Assembly: GCF_027580225.2 (NCBI RefSeq)
Contig: NC_073353.2
Location: 39,176,001 to 39,240,000 of the forward strand
Origin: Misgurnus anguillicaudatus
Lineage: Eukaryota; Chordata; Actinopteri; Cypriniformes; Cobitidae
Direction: 5' to 3'
DNA length: 64,000 nt
A program made the position numbers and the translations under genes. Of this stretch, positions 11,351-24,117 are shown piece by piece. Positions within the stretch are counted from its first letter, which is position 1; every line of letters begins with the position of its first letter. The notes below the pieces were generated by a model. It was given only the letters and a program-made list of their open reading frames with translations, made no database searches and was not told the DNA's origin.

Positions 11351-12682
11351 TTTGCATATCGTTAACATGAACTAATACACACTTACACACCAAAAGAAAT
11401 GTAAAATCATGAATCGGAAAATATGTGCTCTTTATGTCAAATGTTTTTAAAAAAATAACACTTTTTTATCTTTTGAGTCTGATAAAGACCATGTTTGAAA
11501 CTTTTATTTGTTAAATCAAGATTCTGTCACTCAACCATATACTATATACTCTTGAATACAAGTAAAGCAAAGTGTTTAGTGTTTGTGCAAAGAAACAAAC
11601 TGCTCTAATCAATTAGACTTATAAATAAAAGATTTAAAGTGGGCTGTCTGTAAAGATTAAAGAATGATTAAACTCTTAAAGATTTTACACGCTGTCACGC
11701 TGATTAAAATCTCAAGCTTTGTGTTGTTCCTGATGAGAAATCCTCTTTACTTGCTGAAGTCATTGTTGATTCAGTTATGATATCAATAGAAAAATAATTA
11801 ATAATGATGCGTTAGGGTGGAGACAGCGCCTGTCATTTAATCAATGAACACAAATCACATGCAGTGATCATCTGCACAACACTGAATATTAATATCTCAC
11901 TATAACTCTATCAATGACCTGCATGTATTATCTGGAGATATACAAAGGATTTATCTTATTCACAAAGGTGATGCACAGGTTTGTTTTTCTTTGTTTTCTT
12001 TGCTAGCTTGATTGTTGCAGTTTAGTACATGAATCACTTTTGTTGTTTTTAACAAGCCATTTAATATGAATTCATTAAAGATTAATTAGGGATGATTTCC
12101 TTTTTTCATCTCATCTCTATAAACATCTAAATATGACATGACGCAGCTATCACACATTTTTCCATCTTTAAGTTTGACTGTATGCCAATATTAACTATAA
12201 TATTTCAATATAGTCTAAATATCTAGAAATCTGTCCTTTGTTTTCTCTTATGCTGTTTTTCATGCTAATTTATATGAACCACATTCATGCTTTTTTGCTT
12301 TTGTCCCTGTGACGTTCAGGTTACCTGTGCGATTCTATGAGTGTTTTAGTACAAATTTAGTAAGAATTCATATTAGAAATCCATATGAATTTCTGTGAAA
12401 TCAGGCTGCACTAAATCATTTTGTGAAAAGACATTCAAGTAACAGAAATGAAATAACAGAGTGCATGAATACACTAAAATCTGGTGAGACTGGCATAGCA
12501 ATCGGCCTCAAATTAGCCGGTGTAAAAAACAAGATATTACTTTGGAAACCTTTTCATTGGTGAGGTAAATGGCATTTGGGATTCCTGGTTTCATTATTTG
12601 ATAAGAAGTTATTCGATTGCACTTAATGAAAATATCAGCCAGAAGCTAAACATGCCAACACTTGATTTCAAAATCCTTACAG

Positions 12683-12684
<2 letters not shown>
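11351..12684. other. Unique AT-rich DNA, no feature seen
   Basis: There is no reading frame of note, no clear inverted repeat and no simple repeat. It may be ordinary intergenic or intronic DNA. Confidence 0.4.

Positions 12685-12732
<48 letters not shown>
12685..12732 (+). repeat. (GA)24 microsatellite
   Basis: Uninterrupted GA dinucleotides, 48 bp. Confidence 0.98.
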
Positions 12733-12734
<2 letters not shown>

Positions 12735-12889
12735 CATAGCACTATAGTATGTTCATTAAATAAATCTCTTAATGGACATCATTTCAAGTGGAGACACCAG
12801 AAGTAAAATCTCTTCAGCTCTGAACTGTAAGAATGAAAATCTGTGTCAGAATAAACACAGAACATAAAGACATTCATTATAAACAACAT

Positions 12890-13270
<381 letters not shown>

Positions 13271-13441
13271 ATTATTAAAAATAATTTATAACTTATCCTT
13301 ATTTTTTTTACACAGAGAAGCACAAATTAAATTTTATTTAAAATGCAGCACATACATCCAAAATGATTGTTTATGACACTTCACAGAGTATAATCTTTAA
13401 AATCACATGATTTGTTTATCATATTATTACAGTATGTCAAC

Positions 13442-14369
13442 CAGTGTTGGGTGTAACTAGTTACTAAGCAATTATTACTGTAATTTAATTACTTTCCCTT
13501 GAAAAAGTAGGGAATTATTAAATAATTTAATGATATAACTTCTGATATATTTGAACTAAATACTGTATGAACTGAAGATCAATGATATAAAATACAATAG
13601 TGGATTTAACATCAACATTTAAAGTCTAATGTTAAAATGCATGTTTTTTATGCATCCTTCTCACTTTAAATACTTTGGTGAGTTAATACGAATAATGATA
13701 ACACTCTTACTCCTGTTGGTTATTAGCATTAATATTACTGAGATATTGTCTGTTTATTAATACTTAAAAAGCACATATTAATGCCTGATTCTGCAAAACC
13801 TCATTCTACATCCCTAATCCTATCCAATTCCAACCAATACTTAAACTTAACAGCTACTTTACTAAGTATTAATAAGCAGATATTAGGAGTATATTAAGTC
13901 AAAAGTAGTTAATAGTTAGTTAATAGTGAGAATTGGACCTTAAAAAGTGTAAGCAGAATAATTGATGTACTTTTATATGATTTATTCCACAAGTCTGTTG
14001 AATGCTGTATGCATTATTTTTCATAACCGCACACCTTTTTAAATGTCTTAAAAAAAGCCACCAGAGCAATGTTTGTGGTAACCGTGGTAAGAGGAATAAT
14101 TCACTGCGTTTCTTTGAATTAATTGAAAATAATGCTCACCCTGGGTGTAACTCGTGCCGCATTACCATCTTGGGTGTGCATTATTTTCTTATAATTCAAT
14201 GGCTGGTCGTCAATTATTTCTTACTTATTCCAGCCGTTTGTATCATTTACTAAATAGGATTTAGAAAGTAATTATTAATATGTAATTAAATACATTTTGG
14301 AGAGAGTAATCAAGTTACATTATTGAAGATGTAATTAACTATAGTAATTTAAAAACTTACCCAACACTG
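13442..14369. mobile_element. hAT element, 928 bp, with perfect 8-bp target duplication
   Basis: The 11-bp inverted ends CAGTGTTGGGT and ACCCAACACTG are flanked by identical ATGTCAAC at 13434-13441 and 14370-14377. The subterminal sequence (AACTAGTTACT, AATTAACTATAG) is typical of fish hAT MITEs. The interior appears to contain other inserted repeats (about 13670-13935 and 14035-14260). There is no transposase; the frame at 14002-14253 is a by-product of an inner palindrome. Confidence 0.93.
14035..14260. repeat. Small palindromic repeat nested in the hAT element
   Basis: GAATTAATTGAAAATAATGC followed by TCACCC is matched inverted by GGGTGTGCATTATTTTCTTA followed by TAATTC around a centre GGGTGTAACTCGTGCCGCAT. 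It is a self-complementary insert of a kind common in cyprinid DNA. The exact ends are uncertain. Confidence 0.6.
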
Positions 14370-14869
14370 ATGTCAACAATTGTCATGTGAGCTTTAAAGA
14401 GCGTTGCGTAATAAAACGGTCTGCTGGAGTTTATTTGACCCACATTTAATCACTCGGATCAGATCAGTCAGGATTGTGGTAAGATTTGAGATGAAAAGGT
14501 TGTGAGGAATCCGTTACAGTCCTGTAAACTCAGCTCACCAGAAGTAGGTTTGCAAGGTGTCAGTCTGTCAACTTTAATCTGCATTAACATGACATACAGT
14601 AGATAACCTAATGTGTGTGCATATCTCTCATTTTATTAGTTTGATTCATGTGTATAAACTCTGACATTTTCACTGTTGTAGAAAATAAAATGCTTTTGAG
14701 ATTTAAAAGAAATCCAGTCCAGTTCTCTGTGACAGAAAGTATAAAATATACATTGTGACAGATATCACTGTACTGCCTTTAAAAAGCGTTTTAAATTATA
14801 AAGAGCAGCTGATTTAAAGACCAATAAAAGAAGAGCTCAGACTTTTATAATGTATGATGCGTGTGAATT
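14370..14869. other. Unique DNA, no feature seen
   Basis: No repeat or reading frame of note lies between the hAT element and the GC-richer block that follows. Confidence 0.4.
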
Positions 14870-16050
14870 TAGTGCAGTATAAGACAGAGTACAAATGACC
14901 TGAAAGCCAACAGACATTTCATTTTCATTTCACGGGGTCTGATGATGTCTAATGTAACACAGCAGGCAAAAGAAAGCGAGAATATGATTTCTAAAACAAC
15001 AAATCTATTTCTGAAGCTTTGTGCATTTTGTATTTCTGCTCTTTGTGGCCCTGAAAAGCCAGGGGCCTGTATCCGAAGCCACACAGACTCAGATAATGTA
15101 GCGTTTGGTGCCACAAAAGCGGACGAATCGCTGTGCATTAAGAGCGGCCACACAAAGAATAACAATGGCGTGCATAAACACCATTTAGAGGCTTTCAGGA
15201 GGCATTGAGGGGCTGGGCGTCAACGCAGCATAGCAGCTGAGCCGACGTATTGTGGCGAGGTGAAAAGATGCCTAATGAACAGGAAGCTTTACTTGAGTTC
15301 AGTGACAGGAACCATACAACGGCCACATTGTGGGCCTGCCACCGACCCTGTGGGTCTCTGCATTAGGAGAAATGATGAGAAAGTCACCCCCACGCACACA
15401 CATGGCCCCACATCCAGGGTCCACGACTATAGACTAGCATCTGGATTTGTCCCCGCCATGACACGATTCAGAGCGGTTACATGCTCGGGCTGCCACAGAC
15501 ACATCCCTGTGGGCCAAACTTTGAAGTCAATTTGGTGGAAAGCTGCGAGAGGCTCTGGCAATTTCACTTTTCTTTGCTTTTCCAACAAACTCTCCCAAGA
15601 AATTCAGATGGGCTCGCTCCCATAACAAACACGCTCTCAGCGGCCAAAGCGTTAAGGATCATCAATCATGGACAATGCCGTGACATCACAAATGAGCATT
15701 CTTCACCTCTGCTGTAAGAACCAAGTAACCTTATTTATTGATGAGTTAAGCCTCGACCCATTGTCCCATCCATTCATTTTCAGCTTTGCACTCACGGCTA
15801 AAGAATCAAAGGCCATTTAGCCAAAGGTGACAGAGCATGCAAAGGATTTAAGAGAGAAAACATGCCACTAGTTTCCTATTTGCCTGCCTCGCAGAGACCC
15901 GAGCTTATAGCCAGCGGCTCAGAACGGAAATTTGCCCAGTGCTTTCTGTGCATTCGGGCTCTCTTATCGTTCAATTTCTTCTTCTCAATGTGCCGAACTT
16001 CATGCAAATTGATGAATGAAAACTGCACACTTTCAAGGTGAAGACACCTT
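14870..16050. other. Unique GC-richer block, candidate conserved regulatory region
   Basis: About 1.2 kb has no transposon signature, has balanced base composition and overlapping open frames on both strands (14869-15165 minus; 14942-15208, 15260-15625 and 15481-15717 plus), none resembling a protein. A stretch open in several frames without codon-like character often marks constrained non-coding DNA. The octamer ATGCAAAT occurs at about 16003. An unannotated exon or non-coding RNA cannot be excluded. Confidence 0.4.
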
Positions 16051-16914
16051 AGTGAGCATTGTGTAGTAAAAACAATGAAAAAACATAATATGATAAATGT
16101 TGTGATGCATCAGCCACATTTTAAACTTCACTTTCTAAACTAATATTAACATACAGGCTAATACAGAATTATACATGTGGAATGTATGTGTAATATTTTA
16201 TTTATCTTTTTTGTTAAAAAATAATATTTTGTTAATTTGATGTTAATATTTTGTCACATTTATCAGTGTTATGTGGCCACAATGCTCAATTAGTTTATTA
16301 TTCATTAACCTTATTTTAATATTTAAGTGATTTTAATGTACATGTTAAACAAAATAAATCATACAACATGTTGAAGATTTTCCACTCAAAACATTTTTAA
16401 AAACCTTGTTGTGTAACAATTAAATTACATTTTTGGCAATGATTCATAAAAAGATATTTTTTTAATTTGTGCTGGGAGTCAGACTGAGCTTTTAAACTGG
16501 TCTTATTTTATTTTAAAAATGGTTTTGAGGACAGGACTGTAAAAGCTCCAGACGTCAGATACGCTGTTACCTCTCATTTTCTGGATGAGAGAAAGTGCTG
16601 GGCGTCAGTCAATCTCCAGGGATTTTCTCACACACAACTGCTGTCAGTCCAACAAAACATCTACGCTTGTACACCAAAATGTGCACCATCACATGATTTA
16701 TTTCTGAAAGGTTGATGATAGAAGTCAGAAAAGAGACAGTTGTCACACAACAAAGGCTTTGTTTTAGTAAGCAGTTCAAACTTTAATGACACAAATCTTT
16801 TTATGTTACCTTTTATGCTTTATCCGCATGACTGTTTTAAATCATTTAAATAAACATGAAAAGTCAGTAAATACCCAGCAGGCAATGGTCATCATTTGAC
16901 CATCTAACTACTAT
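16051..16914. other. AT-rich DNA, no feature seen
   Basis: No clear repeat ends or coding frames. Confidence 0.35.
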
Positions 16915-17342
16915 CACTGTAAAAAAAATCCGTAGAAATTACAGTGTCATTGCAGCTGGGTTGCCGGTAACTTACCGTGGATTTAAATTAATGTTATTTA
17001 CTGGCAAGAGTTTGTTCAAAGTGAAATAAATGTTAAATATTAGCAAGTCTTTATCTTTACAGAACAAAACTATACAACAACAGGCTCATGCAAAGCATTC
17101 TGGGAACCAGAAATCATCATCAACCTTTTTCTGTTTTTTGCTTCAGATTTAGCTTCCCAGAATGTTTTGCTTGATGCTGTTATTTTAGTTTTACTCTGTA
17201 AAGATAAATACTTGTAAATGTTTAATGTTCATTTAACTTTGAACAAAATGTTGCCAGTAAATAACATAAATTTAAATCTACGGTAAGTTACCGCAATCCA
17301 GCTGCAATAACACAGTAATTTCTATGGAATTTTTTAACAGTG
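16915..17342. mobile_element. 430-bp CACTG-end palindromic MITE, copy 1
   Basis: It begins CACTGTAAAAAAAATCCGTA and ends TTTTTTAACAGTG. The arms include GCAGCTGGGTTGCCGGTAA and its inverse, then GTTATTTACTGGCAA and its inverse. The centre carries GCAAAGCATTCTGGGAACC and an inverted counterpart TTCCCAGAATGTTTTGC. It is non-coding. Two more copies follow directly downstream. Confidence 0.9.
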
Positions 17343-17565
17343 TATAGCCCAGATATAGTCCAGCTATAAGTTACCAATTTCTACATGTGCTTTCAGCCTA
17401 AATAACTTGTTAGATATTTCATTGTGTAAGCAAAGTCAACAGTTTATTTATTTTCTTTCATTTTTTTATTATTATTATTATTTTTTGTTTAAGCCTATAG
17501 ACATTTGGACTGTGTTTGGATGGCTATTCAGTGTCTTTTAAAAGCAAAACTGCTTGCTGGGCCTC

Positions 17566-17983
17566 TGATCCGTAAGAAAATCCGTAGAAATTACAATGAT
17601 ATTGCAGCTGGGTTGCCGGTAAATTACCGTAGATTTAGATTTATGTTATTTACTGGCAAGAGTTTGTTCAAAGTTAAATAAATGTTAAATATTAACAAGT
17701 CTTTATCTTTACAGTATAAAACTATACAATAATGGCCTCATGCAAAGCATTTTGGGAACCAGAAATCATCATCAACCTTTTTCTGTTTTTTGCTTCAGAT
17801 TTTGTTTTCCAGAATGTTTTGCTTGATGCTGTTTTTTTAGTTTTACTCTTTAAAGACAAAGACCTGTAAATGTTTAATGTTCATTTAACTTTGAACAAAA
17901 TGTTGCCAGTAAATAACATAAATTTAAATCTACGGTAAGTTACCGCAATCCAGCTGCAATTTCTACGGATTTTTTTTACAGTG
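17566..17983. mobile_element. 430-bp MITE, copy 2 (eroded left end)
   Basis: It has the same arms and centre as 16915-17342. The first bases (GATCCGTAAGAAAATCCG) have drifted from CACTGTAAAAAAAATCCG. The right end TTTTTTTACAGTG is intact and runs straight into copy 3. Confidence 0.88.
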
Positions 17984-18362
17984 AATGATATTGCAGCTGG
18001 GTTGCCGGTAAATTACCGTAGATTTAGATTTATGTTATTTACTGGCAAGAGTTTGTTCAAAGTTAAATAAATGTTAAATATTAACAAGTCTTAATCTTTA
18101 CAGAATAAAACTATACAATAACAGCCTCATGCAAAGCATTCTGGGAACCAGAAATCATTATCAAACTTTTTCTGTTTTTTGCTTCAGATTTAGTTTCCCA
18201 GAATGTTTTGCTTGATGCTGTTTTTGTAGTTTTATTCTGTGACTTGTAAATGTTTAATGTTCATTTAACTTTGAACAAAGTTTCCAGTAATAACATAAAT
18301 TTAAATCTATGGTATGTTACCGGCAACCCAGCTGCAAATTTCTACGGATTTTTTTTACAGTG
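17984..18362. mobile_element. 430-bp MITE, copy 3, fused to copy 2
   Basis: It starts directly after the terminal ACAGTG of copy 2 with AATGATATTGCAGCTGGG, that is, without its own first ~27 bp, and runs to a normal TTTTTTTACAGTG end. The AATGATATTGC joint matches the start region of copy 2, so copies 2 and 3 look like a tandem duplication rather than two insertions. Confidence 0.85.
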
Positions 18363-18940
18363 TAGATTCTCGCCTTGCATTAGGTTTATGGGGGCATGTT
18401 GTCACAAAAGGTCCTTGTACTCCCTTTAAGATTTTTTACTGTACAGAAATACAACTTTCTAACCTAAGAAATATTTACTAGTAAAACGTGTTGCTGAAAT
18501 AGCCAAAAATCATACACACACAGAATGAAATACTGAATCATTGTTGTCCTATAAATGTATGATTACTTTACAAATCTGTCTCATTGTAAGCAACGAAAAT
18601 TCTCTAGAGTTGGTGTCACTTTATTTTCTGGTAAATATTAAGCCTGATGCACACCAAGGATTTTATCAAACTGAATGCATTTACACCTCAGCAAAGACTC
18701 TTAAATGTATTCGTCATGTTTATTCATCACACTGCTATTGTGCTGACTGTCACAGATTGTATATATTTTATATTCTCTTTCGATTTACTTCATTGTGCAG
18801 CGTCCAGACTATTCCTTCTCTTCGTGTGCATCAGCATCACATTGACAGGAGCTATTCGCCTGAAGATCAGATAAGAGTCAAAACGCTTTTTATATGAGAA
18901 ACGTGGATACGGGGAAAAGTATTGGTATAATAACACTTTA
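18363..18940. other. Low-feature DNA
   Basis: Open frames at 18541-18897 and 18647-18874 (plus) and 18790-19035 (minus) carry no recognised motif. Part of this stretch may be an old repeat (CCTGATGCACACCAAGGA near 18642). Confidence 0.3.
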
Positions 18941-19640
18941 TATTGTGCCAACTTTGTTTGGAGACGGCACTTATCAGAGAGGACACAGAGAGAGTGGATT
19001 TCTGCTGACTGGGTTACAGATGGTTCAGTATTCAATATCTATCTCTCTCGCTCGCTCACCGATGCGCCCTAAACGCGTCTGCGCATCACAAGGGCCGCGT
19101 CGCTACATCTGCTGCGCGCCCCGGGCCCCTGGCCGCCTGCCCTGACACCCGACACAAAGTAATCACAGATCACAGCATTTAATCACTGAAACAAGCACTC
19201 TGGAGAGATGCGGTGTCAATATCCCACTCTCTCATTATCTCTCTGGATTGCACATCCACACTGTCAGATAAACAGAGTGGAAAATTAAGATTAAAAATAT
19301 GGTAATTTCATTTGAGGCTCTGGCTGCCCCATTATGCTATTGATCACTCTCAATTCAATCTCTCTTTCAATGTAAACTTTAATCTATTCGCCACCCAACA
19401 AGCCTTCGTCCCCCGGGGCTATTTTAGAGTAAGTAACCATTTAATATAACGCTAAGTGAGAAAATCGCTATCGCTAATGAATTGTGTAAATCGCAGGGCT
19501 TAAACAAGCTCATAGTTTGCCGTTCGAAAGCCAAATTGTCCTTCATTCTGTCAAGTGTATTTAACAATAAGTGGCCCCAAATGTGCTACAGAAACACAGG
19601 ACAACCGAATATTTGATGATTGGGGGGATATTCAGCGAAA
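18941..19640. promoter_or_regulatory. CpG-rich patch and unique block, candidate regulatory element
   Basis: From about 19048 to 19150 the DNA is CpG-dense (for example CTCGCTCGCTCACCGATGCG and GGGCCGCGTCGC), unlike the surrounding AT-rich sequence. The 500 bp that follow are unique and non-repetitive, with TAATGAATTG and AACAATAAG-type sites. No gene start is visible, so a CpG island of a promoter, an enhancer or a non-coding transcript start are all possible. Confidence 0.35.
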
Positions 19641-19844
19641 CAAAGCTGAAAATTTAAAGAGATCATTAACACACAGTGATTCTGAAACATATGCTTTTGA
19701 AAAACAGTAGCGAGAATAAAAGCAGAAATAATTCTTATAAAACAATAACATCATTAAATAATGACTTTTGTACAAAGAAACTATTAAATATAAAGCATGA
19801 GATACACATAAAAATGAAAGTGCTTAAGATTCACAGCAATGCCA

Positions 19845-20032
19845 CACTGTAAAAAATACGCACCATTCTTGTCATAACAACATATATTTTTATTTTACTT
19901 TGCCATATAAAATGATCTTGAAATTTTTTTCATTTAATTTTTAATTTTGTGTTTCACAGCCAAAATGTTAATAATAGGTTGAATTGACTTGCGAAACCAA
20001 GTTTTAATTTCATGCTGCATATTTTTACAGTG
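19845..20032. mobile_element. CACTG-end MITE, short type
   Basis: It begins CACTGTAAAAAATACGCACC and ends CATATTTTTACAGTG. The right half (GGTTGAATTGACTTGCGAAA, then TTTCATGCTGCATA) matches the element at 63703-63886. Confidence 0.8.
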
Positions 20033-20044
20033 AGAAGAATCATT

Positions 20045-20150
20045 TTTTGTTCCATAAAGAACCCTTTATTCACTTCTTTTGATATTAAAGGTTCTTTATG
20101 GAACCCTTCAGCCAACAACATGGTTCTTCTATGGCATTGTGAAACACCTT
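20045..20150. repeat. Small palindromic repeat (AAAGAACC/GGTTCTTT)
   Basis: TCCATAAAGAACCCTTTATT is answered by AAAGGTTCTTTATGGAACC. Similar GAACCATTTTTGACT pieces occur at 56763 and 57231. Confidence 0.55.
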
Positions 20151-20381
20151 TATTTTTAATTATATAAGCATATAAACTTTTTAGTTATAAATGATGACTT
20201 TTTCATATATAACAGTATACAGGTTTGGGACAACATGAGGGTTTAGTATTATAATTTTTGGTGATTTATTTCTTGAGGAACAAACTGATTGACTACAATA
20301 TGTGAATGCAAGTCAAATTAAAAACAAAATTAAGAAATAAAAACTACTTTTAAAAACAACAAAAGTGAGACAGAGGCATTT

Positions 20382-20853
20382 CAACCTGATCTCACGAATT
20401 TCCGTGGGATAGTCACGGATCTCCGTATTTTTCCGTGGCCCTGCTACGGACTGTCTTTTTCCGTGGCATTCTCACGGATTGGTTACTCAACTGTTTTGTC
20501 CTATTTTCTTACCATTTTCACTTCGTTTTAGGGTTAGATTTACATGAAATTACATCCTTACCCAAACCCAACTCTAACCCCAACGCCAGGTGACAATTGT
20601 TTAAAGTTTAGAAAATATAAAAGAATAAAGCAGAAAAAAATTGTATAAACCAATAGTTAAAGTGACATACTAACGCAAACACCAAATCTAACCCTAAACC
20701 GAAGCGAAAATTGTTTAAAAATAGGAAAAAGCAGTTGAGTAACCAATCCATGAGAATGCCACGGAAAAAGACAGTCCGTAGCAGGGCCACGGAAAAATGC
20801 GGAGATCCGTGAGAATGCCATGGAAAAATGAGCACAAAATTCCGTGGCTATCC
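20382..20853. mobile_element. Palindromic MITE with telomere-like centre
   Basis: The arms CAACCTGATCTCACGAATTT and TTTTTCCGTGGCCCTGCTACGG are matched inverted by CCGTAGCAGGGCCACGGAAA and CCGTGGCTATCCC. The centre has TTACCCAAACCCAACTCTAA and related tracts. No clean target duplication is visible (CATTT shared at best). The frame at 20608-20835 (minus) lies in the arm. Confidence 0.82.
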
Positions 20854-20931
20854 CACATTTATTGTCATCGCAGGTATTTATGATGTTAGCTACACAGAGA
20901 AAGAGGAATCACATCAGATGAGCTGAATATC

Positions 20932-21466
20932 CAACATGATCTCACGAAAAGTCGTGTTAGTCACAAAAAATATATACATTTATTTGTGTGGCACAAAATT
21001 TAGCTTTTTTCATGCCTTGAGCACGAATGTCTTTTTCGTGTCATTTTATGTATTGTTTTCTCTTTTTTTCTATTTTTAAATCATTGTCGCTTGGGGTTGG
21101 GGTAAGATTTGGGGTTTGGGTTAGGATGTACTTTTATGTATTGGTTTCTACATGTTTTTCTCCTGCTTTTAAAAGTATTCTCGTCTGGAGTTGGGGTTAG
21201 AGTTGGGGTTTGGGTGTCTTAAAATGTAACAGAAAGTGATTCTAACAACCCTTAAGTGACAATGGTAAGAAAACGATACATAAAATGACACATAAAAGAA
21301 AGTCGTGCCACGTACATGAGAAACTATTTATAAATTTGTGCTGAGTGACACGAAAAAGACATTTGTGCTTTAAGGCATGAAAAAAGCTGAATTTCATGCC
21401 ATGGACACAAATAAATGAATACATTTTTTCCATCACTATAACGCGACTTTCCGTGAGATCAGTCTG
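20932..21466. mobile_element. Palindromic MITE with telomere-like centre, target duplication GAATATC
   Basis: It starts CAACATGATCTCACGAAAAG and ends CTTTCCGTGAGATCAGTCTG. Identical GAATATC flanks lie at 20925-20931 and 21467-21473. The arms hold CACGAATGTCTTTTTCGTG and its inverse; the centre has GGGGTTGGGGTAAGATTTGG and similar tracts. The frame at 21242-21436 is arm sequence. Confidence 0.9.
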
Positions 21467-21599
21467 GAATATCTGAGTCTGACAAATACAGACAAATTTA
21501 GTGATAAATCTGCAGAAATACGCTTATTAAAAAGTTAAATATACAGAAAAATTTGCTTATCCGTTCACATACCCCAATAGTATTTATATATATAAATAT

Positions 21600-21842
21600 A
21601 TATGTATCTCTCTCTCAAGGGTTTTTTCCTTCTAGGAGTTTTTCCCCTGGACTAGCCAGGAGGGTTTTTTTCATACCCTGGAGAGTCTGCCACCTTTGGC
21701 TTAATTTACTACTTTACTGTATATGTTACATTATTACTACACATGCTTTTCTATGCTTTTCCTACATCTATTAATGTAAAGCTGCTTTGAAACAATTAAC
21801 AATTGTGAAAAGCGCTATATAAATAAAATTGAATTGAAAAAA
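21600..21842 (+). mobile_element. Truncated LINE 3' tail (L2/CR1-like)
   Basis: The sequence TCTCTCAAGGGTTTTTTCC, the TCCCCTGGACTAGCCAGGAG block, then GTAAAGCTGCTTTGAAACAA and a tail ending AAATTGAATTGAA are hallmarks of fish LINE 3' ends with a short repeated tail unit. The reverse-transcriptase part is absent, as expected for 5'-truncated copies. The clade is from memory of similar tails, so it is less certain than the LINE call. Confidence 0.7.
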
Positions 21843-23039
21843 CATGAAAAGACGAGTAATGAAATGATATCCAGAATGATGTGTTTGACACCAAAGAAAA
21901 AAATAAGATTACAACCGCTTACTTTTGGAAAGTTTTTTTTGTGCGTCTCCATACCAATTTCTAGCTGTGGTGAATGAGATACAGTTCAGCTGATAAATGT
22001 GTGTCAGGAACAGAAAAGAAATCAAGGAAATAATTTTTACAAAGCCTGTTTGAAGTTATATCATTGTATCTCTGCTTTCTGAGAGATGCGCATAAGAATT
22101 GAAGGGAACAATGTATATATCCAATCCTGCTTATCTCCAGAGCGGCCGGACGGGGAAACACGTCAGAAATGAATTTCAAAATATATATATTTTAAACACA
22201 AGTGCTATTATATTAATCCTAATAGATATTTGATCTTAAAACCAGATAAAGTTAAACTGCTGTATTATTAAATGGATCATAAACAGAAAGGCTGAGACAG
22301 ATGTTTAAAAAAATATGATAAAAGATCTGATGAATTGACTATAAAGAATTTGTTACTAAATTGTACAATAATCTTTTATTGGACAATATCATATGAGTAA
22401 ATGAATTAAGCAGTGGACAACTGTAATATTATTTTACCATATTTGAACATAAATTAGTTTTGTGGTTCCTAACTTTTGGTTCCCAAAATGAATAACATCT
22501 GTTCTGAAGATATAACTGTGCATTTTGGGATAAAAAAGTGGGCACAGAGAAGTGTTATTTACTAAATGTCATTAAATGTGATACATTGTGTTACGTAAGC
22601 AGCTGTGTAAGAGATCCTGCTCAACACTAAACTGAATTTACCTCAGTTCACCTCAGTATAAGTTATCTTAAGCTCGTGCATTACTTTTATCTTTGGTTTT
22701 AACTGGAAATGCTAAATAATGTTTCATTTTTTTCTCACCATCTTTTAAAATATTTTATATCAATTTCAGTAATACTTTTAGACTGAATATCACTACATAT
22801 AGGAATGATCTACAAAACACAAATAACCTTTATCATCCTTGTTCTCTCCTCCTGTCAAATGGCTGTTTACCTGTATGAGATTAATAAAAACATGGTAAAC
22901 ACAGCATAGGTTTTTTTTTCATAAAGAAAGTAACAGCTTCATGACATTGTGAATCTTTCCTGGGTTTAATGAAAACTAAGTTGGCATCTAGGGTTAGACA
23001 TTTGGATCCTTCATTATTTTATAATCTAATCACTGGGGA
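21843..23039. other. No feature seen
   Basis: AT-rich unique DNA; the frame at 21961-22179 (minus) shows no domain. Confidence 0.35.
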
Positions 23040-23290
23040 AGGTTGATTATTTTGGCTGGGAGAGTAAAGGTGCCTCTCATTATTGGCAGTAAGGGGCCGT
23101 TTGACACCAGTTTAGGTGAGGATTCTTCCTGCTGTTTTCCATTTGGTGTCGTCCTTCACCTCGGTCACCGACCGGACGGCTGGCGTTCCTCACGGATGCC
23201 CAACAAATGCTGTCACAAATGCTTCTAATTGGCACCTCTGCAGGTCTGACCTGAGGACAGCGATGACCACACGCGGGATACAGAGAAACA
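23040..23290. other. Unique GC-richer block, possible conserved element
   Basis: The composition differs from the flanks (for example CACCTCGGTCACCGACCGGA) and there is no repeat signature. Overlapping short frames at 23043-23228 and 23116-23379 lack domains. The regulatory role is only a guess. Confidence 0.25.
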
Positions 23291-23989
23291 AAGTTTTCAG
23301 AAAATTCACTTTTTTAAAAGTTGCAAATATTTTTGTTTTCATTTTTGTGGATTTTTATTTTTGTCAATTTAAATCCTGATTTGTTTCTTATTTCTTCAGC
23401 AAAAGGGATCTTTGAACTCAAAACATTGTACAGATGAAATCTTTTAATTCAGTATTCAGTCACAGTTACAGTAGGACCAATGTTATTATTACCAAACACC
23501 AGAACAACTCATGCAAGAAAATAACAAACACTGTCAATAAATAAAGCTTTCACTGAGACTGTACCCTTTACAAATGTCCTATACAGATATGTGCCTAAAT
23601 CACAACACAGCAAAGCATCCAGTTCTGAGGTGTAGTATGTTTTAAATGAATTAAGAGGTCTGTGTGTCCAGTTTGCTTTCTCAATAATCAAACATCATTT
23701 TGCTTTATTGTCAAAGTGTAACTTTAGTATCATGTGAAAGACTTAATGCACACATATATGCTTGTGTTTCTATAGTTTAACTAAACAAACATGTTTATGA
23801 ATCTAGAATCTTGGTCAATAATCCTTTACATTGCTGACAACGGTTTAATCATTAAGTACAGGATGAGCGGAAACATCAACATCAACTCTTAAGGGAATAC
23901 TGTACAGTATGTATTAGCATTAAATGCAGGGTATCTGATTTAATCCAGACACATTTTTAGTTATGTTGGTTTAAAGTCTTCTCATACTG
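23291..23989. other. No feature seen
   Basis: AT-rich DNA without clear repeats or coding frames. Confidence 0.3.
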
Positions 23990-24117
23990 ATAGCACAAAT
24001 TTGCTGTAATTATGCAGCTGTTTGCCAGTAACTTATTGTAGAAGATAAAGACTTGTTAATGTTTAATGTTCATTTAACTTTGAATAAACTGTTGCCAGTA
24101 AATAACATCAATTTAAA
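23990..24117. mobile_element. CACTG-type MITE fragment, cut at its right
   Basis: It matches the left and middle part of 51901-52095 (TTTGCTGTAATTATGCAGCT, then GTTGCCAGTAAATAACAT) and stops at AATTTAAA, where the next repeat begins. Confidence 0.72.

Noticed and set aside
15260..15625. 121-residue open frame in a GC-richer block
   Set aside because: No domain, no splice context, and overlapping frames on both strands are equally open; more like non-coding constrained DNA than a gene.
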